Both the position numbers and the translations under genes were made by a program. Shown piece by piece: positions 29,313 to 37,426 of a stretch of 64,000 nucleotides of DNA (its first letter is position 1; each line of letters starts with the position of its first letter). Location of the stretch: NCBI RefSeq assembly GCF_016743815.1, contig NZ_CP061035.1, positions 1,800,501 through 1,864,500 on the forward strand. The letters are read 5' to 3'. Below the pieces are notes generated by a model that did not search any database, was not told the origin of the DNA, and saw nothing but the letters and a program-made list of their open reading frames with translations. The DNA is from Sphingomonas aliaeris (GTDB taxonomy: Bacteria; Pseudomonadota; Alphaproteobacteria; Sphingomonadales; Sphingomonadaceae).

Positions 29313-31004
29313 ATGCCAACACACGTTATAGCGGCTGAAGAGCCGGCCCCCGCTGCGTTTGCGTCCGTGCCAATCACGCCGACGGGGTTGGCGACAGTCC
29401 CCGCGCATGGCGGGTTCGATCGACCGATCTCCCCGACCGCGCGGATCCTGTTCATGATCGCTTTGGTCGGCGGCTTCGCCTATGCCGGGTTCAGCGTGTT
29501 CGTGGACACGCGGCAGGTGGGCGAAAGCCTGGCGCTGGGCGTGTTCGCCTTTCTCGGCCTCGCGCTGCTGATCGCGTTGGGGTTCGAATTCGTCAACGGA
29601 TTCCACGACACCGCCAACGCCGTCGCGACGGTGATCTACACCAATGCGATGCCGGCGCATCTGGCGGTGATCTGGTCGGGCTTCTTCAACTTTCTCGGTG
29701 TGATGCTGTCGTCGGGCGCGGTGGCCTATTCGATCATCACGTTGTTGCCGGTGGCGCTGATCCTGAACGTGGGGAGCGCGGCCGGGTTCGCGATGATCTT
29801 CTCGCTGCTGCTGGCCGCGGTGCTGTGGAATCTGGCGACCTGGTATGTCGGTCTGCCGAACAGTTCGAGCCACACGCTGATCGGATCGATCCTGGGCGTG
29901 GGCGTGGCGAACCAGTTGCTGTCGGGCGGCGGGGCCGGGGGAACAACCGGGCTGGATTGGGCGCAGGTGCAGAAGGTGATGACCGGGCTGTGGATGGCGC
30001 CGCTGATCGGCTTCGTCGCCGCTTTGATCTTCCTCTTTGTGATGAAGCGCGTGGTGCGCAAGCCCGCTTTGTATGCGCCGCCGGTCGAGGGCGAGCCGCC
30101 GCCCAGGGGCATTCGCGCATTGCTGATCTTTACCTGCACCGCGGTCAGCTTCGCGCATGGCGGGAATGACGGGCAGAAGGGCATGGGGCTGATCATGCTG
30201 ATCCTGATTGGGTGCGCGCCGACCGCCTATGCGTTGAATCGCACGCTGCCGAGCGCGGCGACGCCGGCCTTCATTCAGGCGGCGAACGGCGCGGCGGCGA
30301 CGTTCGATGCCAAATCCGGCGGGCTGGATGTCGCGCCGGCCGAGGCGCGCGGCGTGCTGACGACGGCGTTGCAGGCGAAGACGGTCGACGATCCGCGCGT
30401 CTATGGCGCGGTGGAAACGGTGTCGCGCGATCTGGCGGCGCGGGTCGGCAGCTATGGCGCGCTGAGCAATGTGCCCGCAGGCGTCGCATCGAACGTGCGG
30501 AACGACATGTATCTGGTGCTGGATACGACGCGGCTGATGACCAAGGCGAAGACCGCCAGCGCGCACTTTTCCGAGCCCGAACTGAAGGGGATCGAGGCGT
30601 ATCAGACGATGCTGGAAAGCGGCACGCGGTTCATTCCTCTCTGGGTGAAAATCAGCGTCGCGCTCGCACTGGGGTTGGGCACGATGGTCGGCTGGAAGCG
30701 GATCGTGGTCACGGTCGGCGAGAAGATCGGCAAGAGCCACATGACCTACGGCATGGGCGCATCGGCGGAAATCGTCGCGGCCTCCGTGATCCTGGCGGCG
30801 GAGCGGTTCGGCCTGCCAGTGTCCACGACGCATATCCTGACCTCCGCCGTGGCCGGTTCGTCGGTCGCCAACGGGCAGGGACTGCAGGGGCGGACGATCC
30901 GCAACATGGCGCTGGCCTGGGTGATGACGCTGCCGGCGGCGATGCTGCTGTCGGGCGGGTTGTATTGGGGGTTGCTGACGGCGGTTCGGGTGTTCGGCTG
31001 GTAG
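29313..31004 (+). CDS. Inorganic phosphate transporter, PiT family
   Basis: PiT proteins import metal-phosphate with protons. The 563-residue protein has about 11 membrane spans and the two inverted signature motifs: GFEFVNGFHDTANAVATVI in the N-half, and SFAHGGNDGQKGMGLI. The C-half carries SVSTTHILTSAVAGSSVANG-like LPVSTTHILTSAVAGSS. The middle hydrophilic stretch (residues about 310-440) lies in the cytoplasm. A candidate PHO box sits upstream. No phoU-like gene is adjacent. The ATG is at 29313. Confidence 0.93.
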   Translation: MPTHVIAAEEPAPAAFASVPITPTGLATVPAHGGFDRPISPTARILFMIALVGGFAYAGFSVFVDTRQVGESLALGVFAFLGLALLIALGFEFVNGFHDTANAVATVIYTNAMPAHLAVIWSGFFNFLGVMLSSGAVAYSIITLLPVALILNVGSAAGFAMIFSLLLAAVLWNLATWYVGLPNSSSHTLIGSILGVGVANQLLSGGGAGGTTGLDWAQVQKVMTGLWMAPLIGFVAALIFLFVMKRVVRKPALYAPPVEGEPPPRGIRALLIFTCTAVSFAHGGNDGQKGMGLIMLILIGCAPTAYALNRTLPSAATPAFIQAANGAAATFDAKSGGLDVAPAEARGVLTTALQAKTVDDPRVYGAVETVSRDLAARVGSYGALSNVPAGVASNVRNDMYLVLDTTRLMTKAKTASAHFSEPELKGIEAYQTMLESGTRFIPLWVKISVALALGLGTMVGWKRIVVTVGEKIGKSHMTYGMGASAEIVAASVILAAERFGLPVSTTHILTSAVAGSSVANGQGLQGRTIRNMALAWVMTLPAAMLLSGGLYWGLLTAVRVFGW

Positions 31005-31610
31005 GGTTGGTTGCGAGCCGGGGGTGCGGGGGCTCGCGGGGGCTAGGCTCTCTCGCAGCGGCACTTGAACGAGGCCTCAATTCTATCTGCATAACCCCCA
31101 CCGTTCGTTTCGAGCGAAGTTGAGAAACTTGGGGACGGTCGTGTGGGGCGGTTTCTCGACTTCGCTCGAAACGAACGGTGGGTTGGGGAGGGCGCTAGCG
31201 GCTTGACGGAGCGGTCTGTGGTTCCTGCTTTGGATAAGCCCAGACAATCGTCATTCCCGCGCAGGCGGGAATCCATAGTCACCGAGGTTACGGCGCCTTT
31301 CGAACCGGCAGCCGTTATGGATCCCCGCCTTCGCGGGGATGACGGTGGTTTTGAGGCTGGCGGTGGGTCATCCGGGGATGACCGTGGTTTGAGGCTGGCG
31401 GTAAGCCATCCGGCGAGCCGGTGGTTGGGGCAGGTGCTTCGACAGGCTCAGCACGAACGGGGTGGGGGGTAAAGACTCCTGAGCATCGGTCGTGTCGGCT
31501 TAGCAGCGCGTGGATCCTATCGACCACCGGACCGTCCGAGCCCCAACGCGTCACGCTCCTGAACAACGCGCGGCTTTCGACAATCGCGGCGGGAGCGGTA
31601 TGGAGGCGGG
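31005..31610. repeat. 600-base gap packed with B, C and A repeats
   Basis: The gap holds an inverted B pair (31101-31127 and 31152-31178, 24-base spacer), an inverted C pair (31249-31276 and 31317-31345) and an A copy at 31436-31460. A tandem-like duplication, GGTTTGAGGCTGGCGGT, recurs around 31350 and 31390. No gene is supported. Confidence 0.85.
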
Positions 31611-32879
31611 ATGAGTGCATCATTCAGCCACGCCCCGACGCCCGGACATCGCCGCATCCTGACCGCGAGCCTGATCGGGACGTCGGTCGAATTCTACGAT
31701 TTCTACATCTACGCAACTGCGGCGGCTTTGGTGTTCGGGCCGCTATTTTTCCCCGCAGAAAGCGCGTCGGCGCAGACGATGTTGTCCTATGCCAGCTTCG
31801 GCCTGGCCTTTTTCGCGCGGCCGCTGGGGGCGGCGGTGTTCGGGCATTTCGGGGATCGGCTGGGGCGCAAGTCGACCCTGGTCGGATCGCTGATGCTGAT
31901 GGGCGGCGCGACGGTGGCGATCGCGTTTCTGCCGACCTATGCGCAGGTCGGCTGGATCGCGCCGTTCCTGCTGTGCGTGCTGCGGTTCGCGCAGGGGTTC
32001 GGGCTTGGCGGCGAATGGGGCGGGGCGAGTTTGCTGGCGGTGGAGAACGCTCCACCCGGATATGAGAATCGCTACGGCATGTTCCCGCCGCTCGGTGCGC
32101 CGATCGGGTTCATCGCGGCGAACGGATTCTTCCTGCTGCTCGGCACGATGCTGGACGATCAGCAATTCCGCGACTGGGGCTGGCGCGTGCCGTTTCTGGC
32201 GAGTGCGGCGCTGGTCGGGCTGGGGCTGTGGGTACGGCTGAAGCTGACCGAGACCCCGGCGTTCCGCGAAGCGGCAGCGCATCATACCTTGCCCAAGGTG
32301 CCGATCGCCGAGCTGTTCCGGTCGCACCTGCGCCCGACGATCGCGGGGACGGTGGGCGTGATCGCGTGTTTTGCGCTCTTCTATCTGACGACGGCGTTCG
32401 CGCTGAGTTACGGGACGACGGTGCTGGGGCATGGGCGGCAGGCGTTTCTGGGCGTTGAGATCGGCGCGATCCTGTTCCTTGCTTTGGGCGTGGTCGTGTC
32501 GTGCATTTGGGCGGACCAGACGGGCGCGCAGGCGATGCTGCGGCTGGGGTTCGTCGGGTGCATCGTCACTGGGTTGCTGATGGGGCCGATGCTGGGCGCG
32601 GCGAGCCTGTGGGTGGTGTTCGCGTGGCTGGCGTTCGGGCTGTTCGTGATGGGGTTCGCGTACGGGCCGCTGGGCGGATGGCTGCCGTCGCTGTTCGAGC
32701 CGGGGGTGCGCTATACCGGCGTGTCGATCGCGTTCAATCTGGGCGGAATTTTTGGCGGCGCGCTGGCCCCGATCGCCGCGACCGCACTGGCCGCGCGGGG
32801 CGGGCTGGCGCTGGTCGGGGTGTATCTGATCGTGGCGGGCGTCGTCAGCCTTGGTGGGTTGATGCTGTTGCGGCGGTGA
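31611..32879 (+). CDS. MFS transporter, metabolite:H+ symporter (MHS) type
   Basis: The 422-residue protein has 12 membrane spans. GTSVEFYDFYIYATAAALVFGPLFFP at span 1 (listed by key residues EFYDF), FGHFGDRLGRKSTLV (motif A) and RFAQGFGLGGEWGGASLLAVENAP are typical of the shikimate/proline-betaine/citrate MHS group. ATG 31611 has GGAGG upstream with four bases of spacing. Substrate cannot be inferred; no metabolic genes flank it. Confidence 0.9.
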   Translation: MSASFSHAPTPGHRRILTASLIGTSVEFYDFYIYATAAALVFGPLFFPAESASAQTMLSYASFGLAFFARPLGAAVFGHFGDRLGRKSTLVGSLMLMGGATVAIAFLPTYAQVGWIAPFLLCVLRFAQGFGLGGEWGGASLLAVENAPPGYENRYGMFPPLGAPIGFIAANGFFLLLGTMLDDQQFRDWGWRVPFLASAALVGLGLWVRLKLTETPAFREAAAHHTLPKVPIAELFRSHLRPTIAGTVGVIACFALFYLTTAFALSYGTTVLGHGRQAFLGVEIGAILFLALGVVVSCIWADQTGAQAMLRLGFVGCIVTGLLMGPMLGAASLWVVFAWLAFGLFVMGFAYGPLGGWLPSLFEPGVRYTGVSIAFNLGGIFGGALAPIAATALAARGGLALVGVYLIVAGVVSLGGLMLLRR

Positions 32880-33416
32880 TCAGGAGGGGCGCAGGATGGT
32901 GAGCTTGGCCTTGCCGGAGACGCGTTCGACATCGATCTCGAAGCCGTCGACAGCGATCTTTTCGTCGCGGCCGGTCTCGATGCTGATCCACGTCGCGGGT
33001 CCGACCCAGCCCGAGCGGCCGAGCTTGTCGAGCGCGACAGCGCCCGCGCCCGAGGCGTAGGGCGGGTCCATCAGGATCACGTCTAGCGGCTTGACGACGT
33101 GGCCGAGCGCCATGACCGATCCGGGGCGCACATCGGCCTGCGCGCCGAGTTTTTCGATGTTGAGGCGCAGCGCATCGAGCGCGGGCTTGTCCTGTTCGAC
33201 AAAGACACAGGAGGCGGCGCCGCGCGACAATGCCTCAAGCCCGAGCGCGCCGGAGCCTGCGAACAGGTCCGCGACGGCGAGCCCTTCGAAACTGCCGAGG
33301 CGGCTGGTGAGCATCGAGAACAACGTCTCGCGCGTGCGATCCGCGGTCGGGCGGGTAGCGTCACCCTTTGGAGCGACGATCTGACGACCGCGCCATTGGC
33401 CCGAGATGATGCGCAT
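32880..33416 (-). CDS. rsmD: 16S rRNA (guanine(966)-N2)-methyltransferase RsmD
   Basis: RsmD methylates G966 of 16S rRNA. The 178-residue protein has MRIISGQWRGRQI, RPTADRTRETLFSML, the AdoMet-binding DLFAGSGALGLEALSRGA and the catalytic DPPY motif (LDVILMDPPYASG). It follows the RluB-type gene on the same strand, four bases on, a common pairing of rRNA-modifying enzymes. Confidence 0.96.
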   Translation of the reverse strand: MRIISGQWRGRQIVAPKGDATRPTADRTRETLFSMLTSRLGSFEGLAVADLFAGSGALGLEALSRGAASCVFVEQDKPALDALRLNIEKLGAQADVRPGSVMALGHVVKPLDVILMDPPYASGAGAVALDKLGRSGWVGPATWISIETGRDEKIAVDGFEIDVERVSGKAKLTILRPS

Positions 33417-33419
33417 GAC

Positions 33420-34745
33420 TTATTTCCGGTTGGTCGGGGGCGCTTGGCACCCGTAGGCTTGCCGCCGCCACGTGGGGTGGGGCGGGTCGAGGGGCGGGTT
33501 TCGCTGCGTGCGCCGGTGCCGGCCTCGCGCGGCGGGCGCGCGGGCTTGGCGCGGACGTTGCGGCCGAGTTCGGGATTGAACACGCGCGCTGGGCGGTCGC
33601 CGGCGCTTGCATCGCGGGGCGGCTTTGCGTCGTAGAAGCGTTTCGGGCGGGCACCGGGGGTTGTCGCGGTGGGTGCCGCGTCGCGCGGGGCCTGGTCGAG
33701 CGAAGGTTGCCAGCCGGTCGCCTTCGGATCGGGGCGGGCGGGGCGGCCACTGGCGCGTTTTCCGCGATTGGGGTTGTCGACGAAGGTCGCGCGGTCGGCG
33801 GCGGAGGCGACTTCGCGGGTGATGCGCGTCGCGGGCTTGCCGGCCTGAACCGGGCTGGGGCGGCGGCTGGGTGCGCCGGGGGCGGGGCGGGGGGCCGTCG
33901 GGGCGCGGACGTGCGGTGCCGACCTTGACCGGTTCGGGCTTGGGACGCTGACTGAATTTCTCGTCGCGGCGCAGGCGTTCGGGGGGCGGGTTCTTGGTCG
34001 GGTTCTTGCGGAAGGCTGCGACGTCGTGTCCCTTCACCTCGCCCACGCCACCGACGGGCAGGTCGGCGAGCAGGAACGGGCCGTAGCGCGTGCGGATCAG
34101 GCGGCTGACCTTCAGCCCGAGGAATTCCAGTACGCGGCGGACTTCGCGATTCTTGCCCTCGGTCAGGATCATTTCGATCCAGACGTTCGCGCCGGTGCGG
34201 CGTTCGAGATTCGCGTTGATCGATCCGTAGCGCACGCCTTCGATCTCTACGCCGTGGATCAATTCCTCCAGCTGCGCCTGCGTGACGTTGCCGTAGGCGC
34301 GGGCGCGATAGGCGCGCTCGACGCCGGTGGAGGGGAGTTCGAGCTGGCGCTTCAGTTCGCCGTCGGTCGTGAGGAGCAACAGCCCCTCGGTATTCAGATC
34401 GAGCCGGCCGACCGGGACCAAGCGGGGCAAGTCCTTGGGTAATTTGTCGTATATCGTCGGGCGGCCGCCGGGGTCGCGCTCCGTCACCAGCAGGCCGGAG
34501 GGCTTGTGATACAGGAACAGACGCGCGGCGGTGGGCGCGTCGACGGGCACGCCGTCGACCGTGACGCCGTCGAGCGAGGCAAGGATCGTCGCGGGCGTAT
34601 CGATGATCGTCTCGTTCAGCGCGACGCGGCCATCGGCGATCATCCGCTCGATCTCACGGCGGGAGGCGATGCCGGCGCGCGCGAGCAGCTTTGCGATGCG
34701 TTGACCGTCCTTCGGATCGGCGGCGGATTTTGATGCGTTGGTCAC
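33420..34745 (-). CDS. RluB/RsuA-type pseudouridine synthase with long basic tail (apparent frameshifts in tail)
   Basis: The enzyme makes pseudouridine in rRNA. It has an S4 RNA-binding domain (QRIAKLLARAGIASRREIERMIADGRV) and the catalytic domain with GRLDLNTEGLLLLTTDGELK (catalytic Asp) and EGKNREVRRVLEFLGL. The tail of about 180 residues is Pro/Arg/Lys-rich and disordered. The frame changes at the G6 run 33889-33894 (one base extra), giving PAPGAPSRRPSPVQAGKPATRITREVA. To end at TAA 33420, one base more seems needed near the G5 run 33436-33440. Start: GTG 34745; upstream extension to 34823 is unlikely. Confidence 0.85.
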   Translation of the reverse strand: MTNASKSAADPKDGQRIAKLLARAGIASRREIERMIADGRVALNETIIDTPATILASLDGVTVDGVPVDAPTAARLFLYHKPSGLLVTERDPGGRPTIYDKLPKDLPRLVPVGRLDLNTEGLLLLTTDGELKRQLELPSTGVERAYRARAYGNVTQAQLEELIHGVEIEGVRYGSINANLERRTGANVWIEMILTEGKNREVRRVLEFLGLKVSRLIRTRYGPFLLADLPVGGVGEVKGHDVAAFRKNPTKNPPPERLRRDEKFSQRPKPEPVKVGTARPRPDGPPPRPRRTQPPPQPGSGRQARDAHHPRSRLRRRPRDLRRQPQSRKTRQWPPRPPRSEGDRLATFARPGPARRGTHRDNPRCPPETLLRRKAAPRCKRRRPPSARVQSRTRPQRPRQARAPAARGRHRRTQRNPPLDPPHPTWRRQAYGCQAPPTNRK

Positions 34746-34885
34746 GACCCCGCTGATACAGCCTAAATGCGCGCAGTTACGAAAAAAGTTGCGACGAACT
34801 TCAAACGCGCGCGTTAGAGACACAGGCGTAACGATGCTGCAGGGGGCTTTGACCTGGGCACGAGGACAAAGGCGGTTCCCGGACC

Positions 34886-35326
34886 ATGCTGTTCGGCAAG
34901 AAGAAACGGCGTATTTGCAGGCTTCTGATCGTGGAGGACGAACCGTTGGTTGCGTTCGACACGGAGCATTTCCTGCGCGACGAGGAGTTCGAGATCGTCG
35001 CCACGGTGGACCGGGTGGCGGACGCTATGGAAGTGATTCGGCGTTCTGGGGACGGCGTCGGAGGGATCGACCTCATGCTGGTGGATGTCAGCCTGGCCGA
35101 TGGCAGCGGAATCGACGTCGCGCGCGTGGCGCATGGCGCGGGGATACCAGTGATGTTCGTCACCGGATCCTGCCCCGTCGGCGCGAGCGAAGTGGCGGTC
35201 GGGTGTTTGTCCAAGCCCTATGCGCAGCGGAGTTTGTTGTCGGCGATCGATGCGATCGAGCAGTTGCTGGATGGCAAGGCGCCGAAAAGGTTGCCGAGCG
35301 GGTTTCGGTTGTTCGCGGCGGGTTAG
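34886..35326 (+). CDS. Single-domain response regulator
   Basis: The 146-residue protein is a CheY-like receiver: acidic pocket Glu17-Asp18, phosphoacceptor Asp67 in LMLVDVSLADGSG, switch Thr93 in FVTG and Lys110 in LSKPY. It has no output domain. No sensor kinase is adjacent, so it probably works in trans, for example in the general stress or motility circuits typical of alphaproteobacteria. The first nine residues are basic. Confidence 0.9.
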   Translation: MLFGKKKRRICRLLIVEDEPLVAFDTEHFLRDEEFEIVATVDRVADAMEVIRRSGDGVGGIDLMLVDVSLADGSGIDVARVAHGAGIPVMFVTGSCPVGASEVAVGCLSKPYAQRSLLSAIDAIEQLLDGKAPKRLPSGFRLFAAG

Positions 35327-35349
35327 TCCGGGGCTCTAGGGTTCTTGCA

Positions 35350-35482
35350 CCGTTCGGTTCTAGGGAAGTCGGGTAACCTTGGACGGTCCTGCGTGATTGT
35401 TTCTCGACTTCGCTCGAAACGAACGGGGGGGGAGTTGGCGTCGTGGTTGAAGCAGGTGCTTCGACAGGCTCAGCACGAACGG
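35350..35482. repeat. Inverted B pair (left arm degenerate) and A repeat
   Basis: The B right arm at 35400-35426 is perfect. The left arm at 35350-35378 has decayed (CCGTTCGGTTCTAGGGAAGT). An A copy follows at 35458-35482. This fills the 175 bases between the response regulator and AmpG-like genes, both of which point at it. Confidence 0.8.
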
Positions 35483-35501
35483 TTGGGAGTTCAGACGCGC
35501 G

Positions 35502-36842
35502 TCACGCCGTTTCCCCCGCCCGCGCATCGCCTTCGCCTGCGGTTCCTGCATCGCCGATCGAGCTGTCGATCAGGCCGGACCTGCTCATCCACCAGAACAG
35601 CAGCACGCCGGGCAGCGCGACGAAGAAGGTCATCCAGTAGAACGACACATAGCCGAACGATCCGACCAATGCGCCTGCCGTGGTCGCGGTGAGCAGGCGG
35701 CCGACGATGCTCGCGCCGGCCGAGATCAAGGCATATTGAGCGGCGGTGAAGCGCAGGTCGCAGAGCGCGGCGAAATAGGCGATCACCGTCACGCCGCCGA
35801 TGCCGCTGGCGATGTTTTCGAACCCGATCGTGCCGGCCAGCCCCCAGACGCTGTGTCCCGCGCCCGCAAGTATTGCGAAGCTGGCATTGGAGATCGCCAT
35901 CAGGATCAGCGAGATCAGCACCGATCGTTTCAAGCCGAGCCGCGCATACAGCACGCCGCCGATGAAGATGCCGATCAGATATGCCCAGAAGCCGACGCCG
36001 ATATCGTAGATCGCGATCTCGTCATTATCGAAGCCGAGATCGTTGAGCAGCAGGCGCAGGACGATCTGACCGAGCGTGTCGCCGATCTTGTGGATGAGGA
36101 TGAAGACCAGGACGACGATCGCGCCGCGGCGTCGGAAGAATTCGAGGAACGGGCCGATGATCGACGCCCAGATTTCGGGTAGTCCGCGACGGGCGGCCGG
36201 TTCGCGGCGGCGTTCCGGTTCGCCCATCAACAGGCCGGTGAGGATCGCCGGAAGCGCGAACAGCGCGCAGACCATGTATGCGCCCGACCAACCGATCCGG
36301 CTGGCCAGTACCAGCGCCAATGCACCCGCGGCGACGGAGCCGATCCGCCAGCCATATTGCGTCATGCCCGAGCCGACGCCGAGCTGATACGGCTTCAACT
36401 GTTCGATCCGGTACGCGTCGATGACGATGTCGAACGTCGCGCCGGCCAAGCCGACCAGCACCGCTGCGAGCACCGTCGCGCCCATATCCGCTTTCGGATC
36501 GACCAGGGCGAGATTGACCACAGCCGCCATGACGAGGATGCCCGCGAAGAGCAGCCATGACACGCGCTGTCCCAGCCGGCCGAGCACGGGGATATGCACG
36601 CCATCGACCGCCCATGCCCATAAGGGCTTCAGATTGTAGACGAGGAAACCCAGCGTGAAGGCGGTGATCGTCTTCTTGTCGATACCGTCCTGCGCCAGAC
36701 GGCTGGTCAGCGTCGCGCCGATCATCGCGTAGGGAAAGCCCGAGGATATGCCGAGGAAGAAGGAAGCGAGTGGCGCCTTTTCGACATAGGGGCGCAGACC
36801 GTCCATCCAGGTGCTGCCGGGCCCGTCCGTCGTGCCGTTCAT
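35502..36842 (-). CDS. AmpG-like muropeptide/MFS permease
   Basis: The 446-residue protein has about 12 membrane spans. It shows SFFLGISSGFPYAMIGATLTSRLAQDGIDKKTI (key residues GFPY and LTxxL), NLKPLWAWAVD, and TFDIVIDAYRIEQL, the AmpG hallmark. AmpG imports anhydro-muropeptides for recycling and beta-lactamase induction. No ampR or ampC is near. Start ATG 36842 lies about 11 bases after GGGGGAG; the longer frames begin in non-coding-looking sequence. Confidence 0.88.
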   Translation of the reverse strand: MNGTTDGPGSTWMDGLRPYVEKAPLASFFLGISSGFPYAMIGATLTSRLAQDGIDKKTITAFTLGFLVYNLKPLWAWAVDGVHIPVLGRLGQRVSWLLFAGILVMAAVVNLALVDPKADMGATVLAAVLVGLAGATFDIVIDAYRIEQLKPYQLGVGSGMTQYGWRIGSVAAGALALVLASRIGWSGAYMVCALFALPAILTGLLMGEPERRREPAARRGLPEIWASIIGPFLEFFRRRGAIVVLVFILIHKIGDTLGQIVLRLLLNDLGFDNDEIAIYDIGVGFWAYLIGIFIGGVLYARLGLKRSVLISLILMAISNASFAILAGAGHSVWGLAGTIGFENIASGIGGVTVIAYFAALCDLRFTAAQYALISAGASIVGRLLTATTAGALVGSFGYVSFYWMTFFVALPGVLLFWWMSRSGLIDSSIGDAGTAGEGDARAGETA

Positions 36843-36850
36843 CCGTTTTT

Positions 36851-36876
36851 GCTCCCCCACGTTCATTGCGGGGGAG
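36851..36876 (-). promoter_or_regulatory. Hairpin that could hide the ampG-like ribosome site
   Basis: On the minus-strand transcript CTCCCCC pairs with GGGGGAG around a 10-11-base loop. The 3' arm GGGGGAG is the only ribosome-binding-like sequence before ATG 36842. A closed stem would block it. Only sequence pairing is seen; regulation is inference. Confidence 0.35.
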
Positions 36877-36915
36877 GTTAGCCTTGGTGAACGAAATAAG
36901 ACAGCCCTTCGGCGA

Positions 36916-37356
36916 TCACGCCGCGATCGGGCGCCCCGCATCGGCGAAGGATTGCGCGACGGCAGTGGCGCTGGCCAGGACGCCGTCGATGCGGCGGATG
37001 CCGAGCAGATCGGACAGGAGGAGGCGCGCACTGTCCGGAGCGGTTTCCGCGCGGGCGAGGATCGTCAGCAGCGCGCTTTCGGCCGAGGTGATGCGCCCGC
37101 AGCAGCACGGTGCGATGGCGATCGGGCAGCTGGAATTTGCCGCGAGATCGGCCATCAGCGCGCGCATCAGTACAAGCGGCCGACGGAAATTTTCCCCGAA
37201 CCCATTGATGAAGGTGTGCGCGACATGCGCGTCGGACAGGCCGTTCGCGCCCATCCGGCGCACCGCGAACAGCGCCAGCCGGGCGTTGGCGCAGGGGGGC
37301 ATTGCGTGCGGCAATGCGGCGGCGGTGTTCTGGGCGATCGAGTTGGCAGTGCTCAT
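36916..37356 (-). CDS. Uncharacterised Cys-containing helical protein behind a Fur-like box
   Basis: The 146-residue protein resembles a sphingomonad-type family I recall as DUF6628, not certain. It has ALPPCANARLALFAVRRMGANGLSDAH-like motifs, then CPIAIAPCCCGRITSAE with four Cys (key residues CPIAIAPCCCGR). It is helical otherwise with no signal peptide. ATG 37356. Because a Fur-like box lies 44 bases upstream and the Cys cluster could bind metal, a role in iron homeostasis is possible but unproven. Confidence 0.75.
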   Translation of the reverse strand: MSTANSIAQNTAAALPHAMPPCANARLALFAVRRMGANGLSDAHVAHTFINGFGENFRRPLVLMRALMADLAANSSCPIAIAPCCCGRITSAESALLTILARAETAPDSARLLLSDLLGIRRIDGVLASATAVAQSFADAGRPIAA

Positions 37357-37399
37357 GATAGGCGACTCCGCTTGGCTTGAGCGCAAGGTCGCCTGTTCG

Positions 37400-37422
37400 T
37401 TATTGCAAGTCAATATCAATAA
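37400..37422 (-). promoter_or_regulatory. Fur-like box
   Basis: TTATTG and CAATAA are perfect inverted arms around an 11-base centre (CAAGTCAATAT). The form resembles proteobacterial Fur boxes such as TTATTGCAA-type half sites. It is 44 bases before the start of the gene at 37356 and just after the folC stop, where a promoter would lie. I judged by eye only. Confidence 0.45.
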
Positions 37423-37426
37423 GAGA

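Noticed and set aside
29262..31064. 600-residue minus-strand ORF opposite the Pit transporter
   Set aside because: It is a shadow ORF, His/Arg/Gln-rich, with no domain.
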